From Maribacter sp. ACAM166 (GTDB lineage Bacteria > Bacteroidota > Bacteroidia > Flavobacteriales > Flavobacteriaceae), in contig NZ_VAUW01000011.1 in NCBI RefSeq assembly GCF_005771495.1, forward strand, positions 1 to 64,000: DNA of 64,000 bases, in the 5' to 3' direction. Made by a program: the position numbers and the translations under genes. Shown here in pieces: positions 54,513 through 62,702 of this stretch; the first letter of the stretch is position 1; every line of letters begins with the position of its first letter. Under the pieces are notes generated by a model. That model was not told the DNA's origin, ran no database searches, and worked only from the letters and a program-made list of their open reading frames with translations.

Positions 54513-54839
54513 ATGAAAATCCTCTTTATATGCTCCGCAAACAAACAACGCTCTAAAACTGCTGAGGACTATTTTTCTTCAAAATTTCCAGAGCACGAGT
54601 TTTTGAGTGCAGGAACCAATTTTAGGATTTGCAGAAAAGAAGGAACTACTGAGCTAACTGAGGATTTATTGAAATGGGCAGACAAGGTCTATGTTATGGA
54701 AAAGAAACATCTCGGTCAGATTCAAAAACATACCGGGTCAACATACTATTCAAAAATAACAGTATTACATATTCCAGATATTTATCAATATTATGACAAA
54801 GCGTTAATAAGAATTCTGGACGAGAGAATTATGCTTTAG
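54513..54839 (+). CDS. small low-molecular-weight-phosphatase-like protein
   Basis: A 108-aa protein opening MKILFICSANKQRSKTAE. CSANKQRS (Cys7, Arg13, Ser14) fits the Cx5RS phosphate-binding loop of LMW protein tyrosine phosphatases, with HIPDIYQYYD possibly supplying the general-acid Asp. It lacks about 40 residues of the usual 150. I start at ATG 54513 and reject a TTG 33 bp upstream. It is divergent from abiEi and flanked by operator-like palindromes. Substrate unknown; relatives occur in defence islands. Confidence 0.75.
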   Translation: MKILFICSANKQRSKTAEDYFSSKFPEHEFLSAGTNFRICRKEGTTELTEDLLKWADKVYVMEKKHLGQIQKHTGSTYYSKITVLHIPDIYQYYDKALIRILDERIML

Positions 54840-54842
54840 AAT

Positions 54843-54858
54843 TACCATTATAATGGTA
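54843..54858. promoter_or_regulatory. perfect 16-bp palindrome, operator-like
   Basis: TACCATTATAATGGTA just after the phosphatase stop. A related repeat TTACCA...TGGTAA follows at 54883-54900. Both lie between the phosphatase gene and the convergent fic gene, so they may be operators or weak terminators. Confidence 0.4.
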
Positions 54859-54882
54859 GATTTATAGAACATATCGTCTTAT

Positions 54883-54900
54883 TTACCAAAATAATGGTAA
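54883..54900. promoter_or_regulatory. TTACCA/TGGTAA inverted repeat
   Basis: Two 6-bp arms spaced by 6 bp, 13 bp before the 3' end of fic copy 2; related in sequence to 54843-54858. Confidence 0.35.
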
Positions 54901-54913
54901 TTAGTATACAGGT

Positions 54914-55987
54914 TTAACTTTTCAATAACTCAAAAAGCTTCACATTAAGATACAAATTTTCTACCCCTACTTTCTGGGATTTCAATACTCCAATTTCTTC
55001 TAGCGCATTTAGATATTCCGCAGCGGTTTGTCTCTTTGCAATATCGTTATCAACCAAATATTTTACTTTGCTATAAGGCTGTTCAAATAGAATTTCAATC
55101 AGCTCCTTGGAATACACTCTTTTTGGCAAATTTGTTTTTGCAAACGCAATAGTTTCTTGCATTAAGCTATTAATATCGTTTATCTTGTTTAGTGTGTATC
55201 TAGCGGTTTCTTCAATTCCTTTGAGCATAAAAAGCACCCAATCTTCCCAAGCTTGCTGTTCCGTAACGTTTCTTAGAAGTCGGTAATATTCATTCTTGTT
55301 TTCAATGATGAACTTGCTCAGATATAGAATAGGTTTATCCAATAACCCCTTTTCTACAATATAAAGCATATTGAGCACCCTACCTGTTCTACCATTCCCA
55401 TCAAAAAATGGATGTATGGCCTCAAACTGATAATGCATCAGGGCCAACTTTACTAAATGGTCAATAGTATCGTCCTCATGAATAAAATTTTCTAAATTTC
55501 TCAATAAATCTCGAATTGTTTCCTCTCCCACAGGTGGCGTATAAAGTACCTTATTATTGCTAGAGATAGTAGTGCCTGGTGCATTACGTATTCCAGAATT
55601 ATTTTCTTTAATGGTTTGTACAATCTTTATGAACGAATTTGTTGAAAGCGGTCTATTTTTCAAATCATTAAATCCCTCCCACAGTGCTTGTCTATACCTT
55701 AAAACTTCTTTTGTTTGTGCATCAATTCCTGAGGTATTTGAAGAAAAAGCTTTATACAGGCTATCTTGTGTTGTAATGATGTTTTCAATTTCAGAACTGT
55801 CCTTCGCTTCTTGCAATGTAATGGCATTAACCAGCATTGACTGATTTGGAATTTCGTCTGCCCGTCCTTTTAACTCCGCTAAAATTTTATTTGAAGCGAT
55901 GGCTTGCTTCAATATTTTTTTAGTCTCAACTTCTATAGCTGGCGGTACTAATGGTAAATTGTTATAGGGTTTTTCAGGATGGTACAT
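54914..55987 (-). CDS. Fic-domain protein with C-terminal winged helix, copy 2
   Basis: A 357-aa Fic protein paralogous to the one at 36750. HPFFDGNGRTGR (residues 192-203) is the catalytic motif and SSEIEN (Ser64-Glu68) the autoinhibitory motif. The C-terminus (QPYSKVKYLVDNDIAKRQTAAEYLNALEEIGVLKSQ) looks like a winged helix. Its promoter has four TGTCGA/TCGACA half-sites, a different operator from copy 1. Thus the two share plan but likely bind different DNA. A Fic protein stands near each end of the island. Confidence 0.9.
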   Translation of the reverse strand: MYHPEKPYNNLPLVPPAIEVETKKILKQAIASNKILAELKGRADEIPNQSMLVNAITLQEAKDSSEIENIITTQDSLYKAFSSNTSGIDAQTKEVLRYRQALWEGFNDLKNRPLSTNSFIKIVQTIKENNSGIRNAPGTTISSNNKVLYTPPVGEETIRDLLRNLENFIHEDDTIDHLVKLALMHYQFEAIHPFFDGNGRTGRVLNMLYIVEKGLLDKPILYLSKFIIENKNEYYRLLRNVTEQQAWEDWVLFMLKGIEETARYTLNKINDINSLMQETIAFAKTNLPKRVYSKELIEILFEQPYSKVKYLVDNDIAKRQTAAEYLNALEEIGVLKSQKVGVENLYLNVKLFELLKS

Positions 55988-55990
55988 GCA

Positions 55991-56047
55991 ATCGACATAT
56001 TGACGTTAGTATGTCGATAATTTCGACACAATGCAAATATATGTCGA
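55991..56047. promoter_or_regulatory. operator-like repeat array before fic copy 2
   Basis: ATCGACATA (55991-55999) and TATGTCGAT (56010-56018) form a perfect 9-bp inverted repeat; TGTCGA (56012-56017) and TCGACA (56023-56028) form another; TGTCGA recurs at 56042-56047. Four half-sites within 57 bp directly upstream of the ATG (55987) suggest autoregulation. Confidence 0.65.
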
Positions 56048-56149
56048 AATTTTATTGTTTTATAGACATATTTTATTATTTACCTTGTTGATTGTATGTA
56101 AATGATATCAAATAGGCTTTATAATGACATGTTTCATAAACTTTTGTTA

Positions 56150-56173
56150 AAAAGGGGCATATTTGGTGGACGT
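56150..56173. repeat. island-end repeat near attR
   Basis: AAAAGGGGCATATTTGGTGG and following ACGT match AAAAGGGGTGAATTTGGTGG...ACGT at 35331-35354 with a few changes. Same orientation as at the left end. CCTATAAAC also occurs near both ends (35240-35248 and 56197-56205). Confidence 0.5.
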
Positions 56174-56232
56174 AAAATATGAAGAGGCTTTTAATCCCTA
56201 TAAACACTACTAAAATAAGATTTTGGTTAGTT

Positions 56233-56245
56233 CCTCTTTCTCCGC
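56233..56245. other. attR of the genomic island
   Basis: CCTCTTTCTCCGC, identical to the tRNA-Ser 3' end at 35220-35232. No other part of the tRNA is repeated. Confidence 0.85.
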
Positions 56246-56256
56246 TTAGAGCAAAG

Positions 56257-56285
56257 CTCAATATCTAAAGATATTGGGTTTTTTT
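56257..56285 (+). terminator. displaced original terminator of tRNA-Ser
   Basis: CTCAATATC and GATATTGGG pair over 9 bp (one G-U) around TAAA, then seven T. It lies 12 bp beyond attR. Before the island arrived it would have been just downstream of tRNA-Ser, so it supports the att assignment. Confidence 0.65.
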
Positions 56286-56521
56286 CTTTTATATAATGTT
56301 CAAAATACTGTTTTGATACATGGAATAAATGGAAAATCCTGAAATGGAATTGCCATTTTGAGATTTATTATCAGGTTTTGGGATTGAAGGAATATACACA
56401 GTGATGACATACTCTCAATAATACCAAATGACTATATTTTGGTGTATTCATCTTCTAGAGTAATTGTCGGCTATTTTTACTAGTTCTTTTTCAAAAGTGC
56501 TTGTTGGTTGAGTACGTTATT

Positions 56522-57014
56522 TTAAAAATTTCCAAAAATTTTGTTGGTGATTACTTGTACTTCTGTTTTGTATGTTTCAATAAAAGTTTTAGGAATTTTG
56601 ACTTTTATTTTTGGATTCCATTTTATTTCAAAGCCTGTAATTATTCCTGCTTGTTCCTCTACATAAACAATTTCTTGCTGTTGCACAGTTCGCTAAAAAT
56701 AACCATTAGCTAGTGAGCTATTATAGGCATTATGTTTAAGTCGTTCTGCAATTAAAAAATTCTACCAAAGATTGCCTTTGTCCTGTCGTACCTAGGTTAC
56801 CAATTATCATATTTCTCACGCCGGTATCGTAGAAAAATATTTTTTGATTCGTTTTTATTTCGTTTCGCAATTTTTTGCTAAAACTAGGCAGTTTGAAAAT
56901 CAAATAGGCTTGGCAAAGCAAATCGATATAATTAGAGACTGTTTTCTTATAAATACCTAACAATTGCGTCAGTTCGTTATAACTTGTTTTATAGGTGTCA
57001 AAACACCACCACAA
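56522..57014 (-). pseudogene. decayed AAA ATPase with DUF4143 domain (5' part missing)
   Basis: Remains of an ATPase of the AAA_14/DUF4143 type. On the minus strand SNYIDLLCQAYLIFKLPSFSKKLRNEIKTNQKIFFYDTGVRNMIIGNL is intact. A frame change after LVEF then gives IAERLKHNAYNSSLANGYF, a TAG where TGG (Trp) is expected, and RTVQQQEIVYVEEQAG...IKWNPK, with a stop at 56522-56524. The N-terminal ATPase half is absent, cut off near the start of the 57053 gene. Clearly non-functional. Confidence 0.8.
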
Positions 57015-57052
57015 TCTAATTTGATTAATTTTGTTTTTAAATAAAATTCTTT

Positions 57053-57865
57053 ATGTTCAAAAAGACAGTTCTACTCCTAATTATTCTTTTTCACTTTAGT
57101 GTATCATCCCAAGAACCCATCAGCCTAATCTCATGGAATATTAGAGATTTCGGCAAAACCAAAAACAGCGACGAATTAGATAGAATTGCAGACATAGTCA
57201 GAGACGCAGATATTGTTGCTATACAAGAAGTTGTAGCCGGATACGGCGGTGCGCAGGCAGTTGCCAAACTTGCGGATAACCTGAATAGAAAAGGGAGTAA
57301 ATGGGATTATGTTATTAGTGACCCTACCAATAGTACTAACTATGTAACGGAGCGCTATGCATTTATTTGGAAGACTAAAAACATAAAAATTAAAAATAGA
57401 GGTCTACTAATCGCAGACTTGGATTCACTTGTAGACCGAGAACCTTTTTTTATCGATTTTTATATAAAAGGTCGGAAGCTAACAGTTCTTAATTTTCATT
57501 CTAGGCCACATGATAAAAATCCGGAAAGAGAAATACTGGCTATTACAGATTTTTTGAAGATAAACGCATCACAGCACCCAATTATTTTGGCGGGAGATTT
57601 TAATGTTAATGAACAGGAATTAGTTTTTGATGGGTTAAAGACATTAGGCTATAATGCTTCAATATCAAATGATAGAACCACGCTAAAGCAAGGTTGTGAC
57701 GGCAATAACTATCTAAACTATGCGATAGATAATATATTCTACTCCAAGAACATAACCAAAGTGGAGAGTTCAACAATTGATTTTGTAAGGGTTTGTGAAA
57801 ACCTTGATGATGCAAGAACGTTGTCTGACCATTTGCCTGTAGTTCTGAGATTTAGTATACAGTAA
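57053..57865 (+). CDS. secreted endonuclease/exonuclease/phosphatase-family protein
   Basis: A 270-aa DNase I-like fold protein with a signal peptide (residues 1-19, VLLLIILFHFSVSS/QEP). ISLISWNIRDFG, IVAIQEVV, ILAGDFNVNEQE and LSDHLPVVL supply the metal-binding Glu, Asp, Asn and His residues of the family. It could be an extracellular nuclease or phosphodiesterase; sequence does not say which. The upstream flank is the pseudogene, so it may have gained a new promoter there. Confidence 0.85.
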   Translation: MFKKTVLLLIILFHFSVSSQEPISLISWNIRDFGKTKNSDELDRIADIVRDADIVAIQEVVAGYGGAQAVAKLADNLNRKGSKWDYVISDPTNSTNYVTERYAFIWKTKNIKIKNRGLLIADLDSLVDREPFFIDFYIKGRKLTVLNFHSRPHDKNPEREILAITDFLKINASQHPIILAGDFNVNEQELVFDGLKTLGYNASISNDRTTLKQGCDGNNYLNYAIDNIFYSKNITKVESSTIDFVRVCENLDDARTLSDHLPVVLRFSIQ

Positions 57866-58126
57866 TGAACAACTATTCACCATAGCATAAAATGCATGAT
57901 TCTACCAAACTGGTAATTAGAGAAATATTATTTTTATAATAGACAGAATGCCAAATACTATGCAGGAATACATTAGGATTAATAACGCAAGATGTATTTT
58001 TTTTTCTTTAGGACTCATTTTGAATAGGTGTTTTCCTGAATGTCTGCTGTTTTAAGAAATTTTTTTTTGGTACGATTTTCTAAAATAGAAACGACTAATA
58101 CTTTTTGGTTTAGTATAGCACAGAAT

Positions 58127-58852
58127 TTATTTGTCTTCAAAAAAGAACTTATGTAGCTCAATTAAGCTGCTACGTTTTATCTGTACCAAATCTTGCGTGT
58201 CCTTCAGGAAAATACCTAGAGAACGTTCATTGTAAATGAATTTCATCTCATTAGAATAATCTGTTACTACATACATATCTCCTGATAGTTGATAAAAAGG
58301 AATGGTCATTTTACTCTTTACTTTCACCCCTTTATTTACAATTTTTCCATCCCTCAAATTTGACTGAACATTTGTGTCGTTATTTTCTCCTGAGGCTACT
58401 TTAATATAGGCAACCATCATTTTTGTCCATTCTGCTTCATCAAGTAAAAACCATTTGATTTTATTAAAGTCTATCCCATATTCATTAATCCAGCCATAGC
58501 TCGTAAATCCAAGTAATACCTGTTTTTTACCATCCAATTTGGGTTTATCACTTGGTATAAATTCTTGAATTTTAAAAGTAATTACCGAAGCAGAAGACAT
58601 ATCCTTCAATTTTTTACCATCGAAATCTATTGTTTTTAATGAAAAACTGTTAATCTCAGGATTGTTGGCCAATATCCATTCCGTAGCTGTTAATTCTGCA
58701 CGCTCTTTCATTTGCTCGACGGCAGCTATTCCTACTCCAATCGCTGCGAGGGCTCCAACTGCTCCTGCGATAGCGGCACCTTTGTCTTGAGCGTTACCTA
58801 GTTTAGGAATTAAGATAAATACTATAAAAAAGGCTACTATAGAGTTTTTCAT
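58127..58852 (-). CDS. exported hypothetical protein
   Basis: A 241-aa protein, not recognised. Residues 1-21 are a signal peptide (IVAFFIVFILIPKLGNA/Q). A Gly/Ala-rich stretch follows (GAAIAGAVGALAAIGVGIAAVEQ), perhaps a glycine-zipper membrane segment. The rest is a beta-rich domain with no known motif. It has its own unit: 276 bp separate its start from the response-regulator gene's end region. Confidence 0.65.
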   Translation of the reverse strand: MKNSIVAFFIVFILIPKLGNAQDKGAAIAGAVGALAAIGVGIAAVEQMKERAELTATEWILANNPEINSFSLKTIDFDGKKLKDMSSASVITFKIQEFIPSDKPKLDGKKQVLLGFTSYGWINEYGIDFNKIKWFLLDEAEWTKMMVAYIKVASGENNDTNVQSNLRDGKIVNKGVKVKSKMTIPFYQLSGDMYVVTDYSNEMKFIYNERSLGIFLKDTQDLVQIKRSSLIELHKFFFEDK

Positions 58853-59029
58853 AAATATATATTAATGTTTTAACAATAGGTGTTTTGTTTAAAAAGCCAA
58901 ACCTACCAAATCAGATAGTTCCCCCGAACACCTCTTCAGTAGGCTGGCCTTAAATCAATAGGATGTAGATTTTTATTTATTTTTTTAGGGGTAATTGTTT
59001 TCATATTTCAAACCTAGGTCCTTAAAAGG

Positions 59030-59061
59030 AAAACCCCTTACGGGAATCCGTAAAGGGTTTT
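59030..59061 (-). terminator. terminator after the two-component operon
   Basis: AAAACCCCTTACGG and CCGTAAAGGGTTTT form a 14-bp stem with one mismatch and a GAAT loop. On the minus strand it is followed by TCCTTTT, a moderate T-tract. Confidence 0.6.
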
Positions 59062-59082
59062 AAAAGATTAAAAAATAGAGTA

Positions 59083-59748
59083 TTAAATAAGCCCTAAATC
59101 TTTGACTATCGCTACCAAATGAATGGCATTATTGGCATTGAATTGAATGCGTAGTTTGTTAAGCCGTTTCTCTATAGCACTTAAGCTTGCGGGTGATATA
59201 TGATGTTTCTTATACAAGGCACTAATTTCTTCCTGTGATAATCCATTACTAAGATTGTCCAAAAGTGAAATATCATAATCGTCAATTTCCAGATTATTAG
59301 TAGAACTAAACGCATTAGATACCTCTGGAGAAAGGTATGTGGTATTTTCGTATGCTGCGTGAATAGCCTTGGTAAGGTTTTTTAATCCAGACCTGCTCTT
59401 ACATACATAGCCATGTATATGATGTTTATTGAAAAGGTTCCTTACCGGTTGCAATCGGTCCTCGACAGAATAGACAATTACTTTTAAGGTAGTAAACTCG
59501 CTTTTTATTTTTTCGACCAGCGCTTCACCTGAAGGATATTTTTGGGAGCGATGGTCCGCTTTAAAGGAAAGATCGGTGATAACCAACTCAAAGGGATCAT
59601 TGTCCAATACGGATCTTTTGATCTTCAGGTAAGCATCATCACAATATTGCACTTGTTGAATATCGGGCACACCTAATTCGGTCAATAGGGTGTGTACTCC
59701 TTTATTGATGTCTTCCATATCCTCCGCAATCAAAACCTTTTTGAACAT
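59083..59748 (-). CDS. response regulator with C-terminal helix-turn-helix
   Basis: A 221-aa response regulator. The receiver domain (residues 1 to about 125) has VLIAEDMEDIN and the phospho-acceptor Asp59 in LVITDLSFKAD. The C-terminal 60 residues (NGLSQEEISALYKKHHISPASLSAIEKRLNKLRIQ) resemble a LuxR/NarL-type helix-turn-helix with variations. It lies 3 bp after the histidine kinase gene and is its likely partner. Output genes are unknown. Confidence 0.87.
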   Translation of the reverse strand: MFKKVLIAEDMEDINKGVHTLLTELGVPDIQQVQYCDDAYLKIKRSVLDNDPFELVITDLSFKADHRSQKYPSGEALVEKIKSEFTTLKVIVYSVEDRLQPVRNLFNKHHIHGYVCKSRSGLKNLTKAIHAAYENTTYLSPEVSNAFSSTNNLEIDDYDISLLDNLSNGLSQEEISALYKKHHISPASLSAIEKRLNKLRIQFNANNAIHLVAIVKDLGLI

Positions 59749-59751
59749 ACT

Positions 59752-61416
59752 CTAAATTGTTATCGTTGCCTTAAATCCATCATTTTTCTTCGATTCAAAA
59801 TTAATCGTTCCATTAATCGATACGATACGGGATTCCGTATTTTGCAGACCATTTTTTTTTAAAAGGTCACATCCTATTCCATTATCACGATATTTTACTT
59901 CAATTTTAGAACCTTCTTTCGAGAAAATAAGAGCGACTGAAGAAGCCATGCTGTGTTTTCGCATATTGGTCATCAGTTCTTGTAGCACTCGGTAAATAGC
60001 AGTTTTTTTAATTTCTGTAACGGCTTCCCAATCAATTTTTGAAAGATTACGAGTTACAATGGTTACTTCTTGGTTAGTATAGCCCAACAGTAAGTCGTTT
60101 AACTGTAGCCCAAAATTATGGTGAAGGTCTATAGCACTATTTTCCCTAGAAATATCTCTTGTTTTTGAATAGATTCTCTCCATTTCATCCAGTACTCCAT
60201 TCTCTATTCCAGGAGTATTCTCAAGTGATGTCATCATCTTATACATATCATTGGCTACTTCATCATGTACTTTTTTGGCGATTCTAGTTTCGGTCTTATA
60301 GATTTCTTCAATTTTTGCTTTTCTATATCGATAGCTATAGATAAAATAGGAAGCGATTAATAGTAATAGAATGAACAAAGCTAAGAATTGATATACCAAG
60401 AGTTTTCGAGATTCTACTTCTTGTAACAGCTTGCTTGCTTGGGTTTTCTTTTGCTCCTCGGCTACGTTATATTTTAAAAAGGCGTTTTTGTTTTCGGCAA
60501 GTTGCTTGGCATCTGAGATACTATCCGTTAATCGTTTATATTCATTAACGATAGGGTTTTCGTCTAATCGCATAAGTAGTGAAAGCGCATCCAATTTAAG
60601 GGAACTGCTATTTATGGTATGTGCCAATGCCAACGCCTTCTTCGAATACGCTCTTGCTTGAGCTGTGTCATTTCTATCTAAGTAGTATTCCGAAAAATGG
60701 TTATTGCTTGAATGTAAGCCGACCAAATAGTTTTTATGCGTTCTAATATCCAATGCCTTTTTTAAGTTTTCTAGTGCTTCTGGTAAGTTTAGTTTAGATT
60801 GTACGTAGCCTAAATTGTCTAGTACAAGGGCCATCTGTAAACTATCTTGGCTTTTTATACCTTTTTCATAGAGTAACGAATAGATGTCCATTGCATTAGT
60901 GTAATCCAGTTCATCTTTATAAACATTCGCCTTGTTATTGAGAATAATGATGCTGTCTTTGGTTTCTTGTGCAATTGCCAAAGCTTCGTTAAAGGAGTTT
61001 ATTGCAGCGGTGGGGTTACGCGAGGCTCTATAAATTCTACCTAATTGATTATAAAGGCCAACTTTTTCATTAAATAGGGTATCATTCGATGACATTGATT
61101 TGATGAGATTTAAGGCCTCAACAATGTAGTTTTCACTGTTATAACTATTGCCGATTTTAAACTCACCAATAGCGATTAATCTTAAATTTCGTATAGCACT
61201 TAGTGTATCTTTTTTAATTAAAGCGGATTGCTTTTTTTTAAGATAAAAATTTATTCCAGCCGGAAGATTTTCTGGTTTTTCGGGGTCTACAATGGCTTTA
61301 TAGTACAAGAGTGTACTGTCTTGCCTCGTTTGTGCGAAAGACATAGTAGACAGACATAATCCTAATAAAATATGAAGGGAACAATAAAAGAGGAATGAAA
61401 ATTTAATGTGTTTCAT
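59752..61416 (-). CDS. TPR-containing sensor histidine kinase
   Basis: A 554-aa kinase. Residues 1-28 are a signal peptide; about 70-300 are TPR-type helical repeats in the periplasm; 338-361 is a transmembrane helix. The cytoplasmic part has the phospho-acceptor His384 in ARIAKKVHDEVANDMY (HisKA_3-like), and the ATPase domain VLQELMTNMRKHS (N box) and YRDNGIGCDLLKKNGLQNT (G1/G2 box). A periplasmic TPR part suggests peptide or protein signal sensing. Preceded by a tiny lipoprotein-like peptide gene 27 bp upstream. Confidence 0.9.
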   Translation of the reverse strand: MKHIKFSFLFYCSLHILLGLCLSTMSFAQTRQDSTLLYYKAIVDPEKPENLPAGINFYLKKKQSALIKKDTLSAIRNLRLIAIGEFKIGNSYNSENYIVEALNLIKSMSSNDTLFNEKVGLYNQLGRIYRASRNPTAAINSFNEALAIAQETKDSIIILNNKANVYKDELDYTNAMDIYSLLYEKGIKSQDSLQMALVLDNLGYVQSKLNLPEALENLKKALDIRTHKNYLVGLHSSNNHFSEYYLDRNDTAQARAYSKKALALAHTINSSSLKLDALSLLMRLDENPIVNEYKRLTDSISDAKQLAENKNAFLKYNVAEEQKKTQASKLLQEVESRKLLVYQFLALFILLLLIASYFIYSYRYRKAKIEEIYKTETRIAKKVHDEVANDMYKMMTSLENTPGIENGVLDEMERIYSKTRDISRENSAIDLHHNFGLQLNDLLLGYTNQEVTIVTRNLSKIDWEAVTEIKKTAIYRVLQELMTNMRKHSMASSVALIFSKEGSKIEVKYRDNGIGCDLLKKNGLQNTESRIVSINGTINFESKKNDGFKATITI

Positions 61417-61443
61417 TCCTCAAATGTAAAAACAATTTATGTA

Positions 61444-61593
61444 TTAATTGGTTGGAGGAGGAGGTGGAATGTCTTCACCATCGCTACAACAAGCCTGTAG
61501 TTCAATTTCATTCTCTGCTAAATCTTCTGGATTACAGGAAAAAAAAGCTGAATTGAGGATAACTGTAAGTAAAACGATATATATTTTCTTCAT
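61444..61593 (-). CDS. 49-aa Cys/Pro-rich lipoprotein-like peptide
   Basis: A short gene of 49 codons. MKKIYIVLLTVILNSAFFSC is a signal sequence ending in a possible lipobox cysteine (Cys20). The mature part is about 30 aa and acidic, has a Cys-Cys pair (Cys35, Cys36) and ends CSDGEDIPPPPPTN. The gene sits 27 bp upstream of the histidine kinase on the same strand. I recall similar short exported CC/proline peptides beside kinases in flavobacteria, but not their function. Confidence 0.72.
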   Translation of the reverse strand: MKKIYIVLLTVILNSAFFSCNPEDLAENEIELQACCSDGEDIPPPPPTN

Positions 61594-61973
61594 TTTGTTA
61601 ATTGTTTCCGAACATACCAATGGCCGTCCGAGTTTTTACTCAGTGATTTTTTGCGATGTATATCGCGTCGTAAAATGAAGGGACGTCTCCCAAGCTTGAG
61701 AAGTAGAAATCCAAATGTGGTAGTGCATAACCTACCTCTCAATCGGGTTATTTACTGACCGTATTTTAGATTTCCGAGAGACTGATGTTTTATAAGACTA
61801 TGGGAGCAAAGCAAAGTCTAAATCAATCTGAGACAAAGAAAAGTAACGATGGGAGTTCTAGTCTAGACAAAGCTTAGACTTGTAGTAGACATTTGTTCGA
61901 CACTATTAAAATCGGGCTTTATGAAGATTTAATGTGTTTTTTTTAACGTCGAAAAAATCATTATTTTAACAGA
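61594..61973. other. 380-bp intergenic region
   Basis: No gene or RNA recognised. It contains short inverted repeats (AGTCTA/TAGACT near 61871-61891) and must hold the divergent promoters of the small peptide gene and the 61974 gene. I found no convincing TAnnTTTG element at useful distance. Confidence 0.4.
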
Positions 61974-62702
61974 ATGGAACGCAATAGGAAAGAAGAAATA
62001 ATAAAAAAAGCATTTGACAAGGCAAAAAGAAATAGCGTTTCACAAGCGAAAAGTACCCTGGCAAAATTGATTGCAGAAGAAATATCTGAGCGTTCTGATT
62101 ATATAGCGGCTAGAACTATAGAGCGGGCATATGATAAATATGTTCTTAATGATACATCGAAAGGAGAACCAAACCCTGATACAATTCATCTTTTATGTAA
62201 TTATTTAAGCTTTGAAAATTATGGTGATTTTATAAAGAACCAACCGGTAAATGCATTACCTGTAGGTGATGCTTCTATTTTTATAAATAGGAAGAATATT
62301 ATTTGGTTCGTTGGTGTTGTGATTATAGGTCTTTCATTCTTCTGGTACAGGGGTAACGACACCCTTTCTGAAAGTACTAATACTAGTTGTATGGTTTGGA
62401 GAGAAACACACTATAAAAAAATAACTTGTACTAATGCAGCTGACTTATACATAGAACCTTTAAATCTAGCAAAACTCACTAATTTTAAAAAGGTGAAAGT
62501 CAATGTGGCTACTGCCTTTTTTGATGAGTCTACCCGTCAACCTATGATCTGGTATTATAAGAAGGATACAGATGAAATAGATTATTTTACTGCTCCTGGT
62601 TTACATCCAATTAATGGAAAAACGCTTAAAGTTATTACACCTTATATTGTTAAAAAGTATGTACCCAAACATATTTATAATGAAAATTCTTTCACTGAAT
62701 AA
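61974..62702 (+). CDS. membrane protein with N-terminal helical domain, unknown
   Basis: A 242-aa protein. Residues 1 to about 90 are helical and charged (KEEIIKKAFDKAKRN, YIAARTIERAYDKYVL) and resemble a cytoplasmic DNA-binding or signalling domain I have seen in Bacteroidota proteins of unknown function. A single transmembrane helix (108-125, IIWFVGVVIIGLSFFWY) is followed by an extracytoplasmic domain containing Cys138 and Cys150 that may pair. A trans-membrane regulator is possible. It stands divergent from the two-component operon. Confidence 0.68.
   Translation: MERNRKEEIIKKAFDKAKRNSVSQAKSTLAKLIAEEISERSDYIAARTIERAYDKYVLNDTSKGEPNPDTIHLLCNYLSFENYGDFIKNQPVNALPVGDASIFINRKNIIWFVGVVIIGLSFFWYRGNDTLSESTNTSCMVWRETHYKKITCTNAADLYIEPLNLAKLTNFKKVKVNVATAFFDESTRQPMIWYYKKDTDEIDYFTAPGLHPINGKTLKVITPYIVKKYVPKHIYNENSFTE

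Larger units (their letters stand above)
35233..56245. mobile_element. integrative mobilisable-type genomic island carrying a defence operon
   Basis: About 21.0 kb between att repeats at 35220-35232 and 56233-56245. It carries a tyrosine recombinase next to tRNA-Ser, a BtgA-like mobilisation accessory gene and a DNA-binding gene, but no relaxase or transfer genes, so it is at most mobilised by others. Cargo: AbiE toxin-antitoxin, type I restriction-modification, McrBC, DinD, two Fic proteins, a small phosphatase and unknown genes. Bases beyond the right repeat look like the original tRNA terminator. The repeat TTTGGTGGACGT lies near both ends (35343-35354 and 56162-56173). Confidence 0.85.

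Noticed and set aside
56501-56713. Plus-strand frame rich in Phe and Tyr next to attR
   Set aside because: Antisense to the pseudogene; no homology-like features.
61448-61678. Plus-strand open frame beginning with a Gly run
   Set aside because: It is antisense to the 49-aa minus-strand gene, which has a signal sequence, a Cys and spacing to the kinase gene; the plus frame shows no protein-like features.
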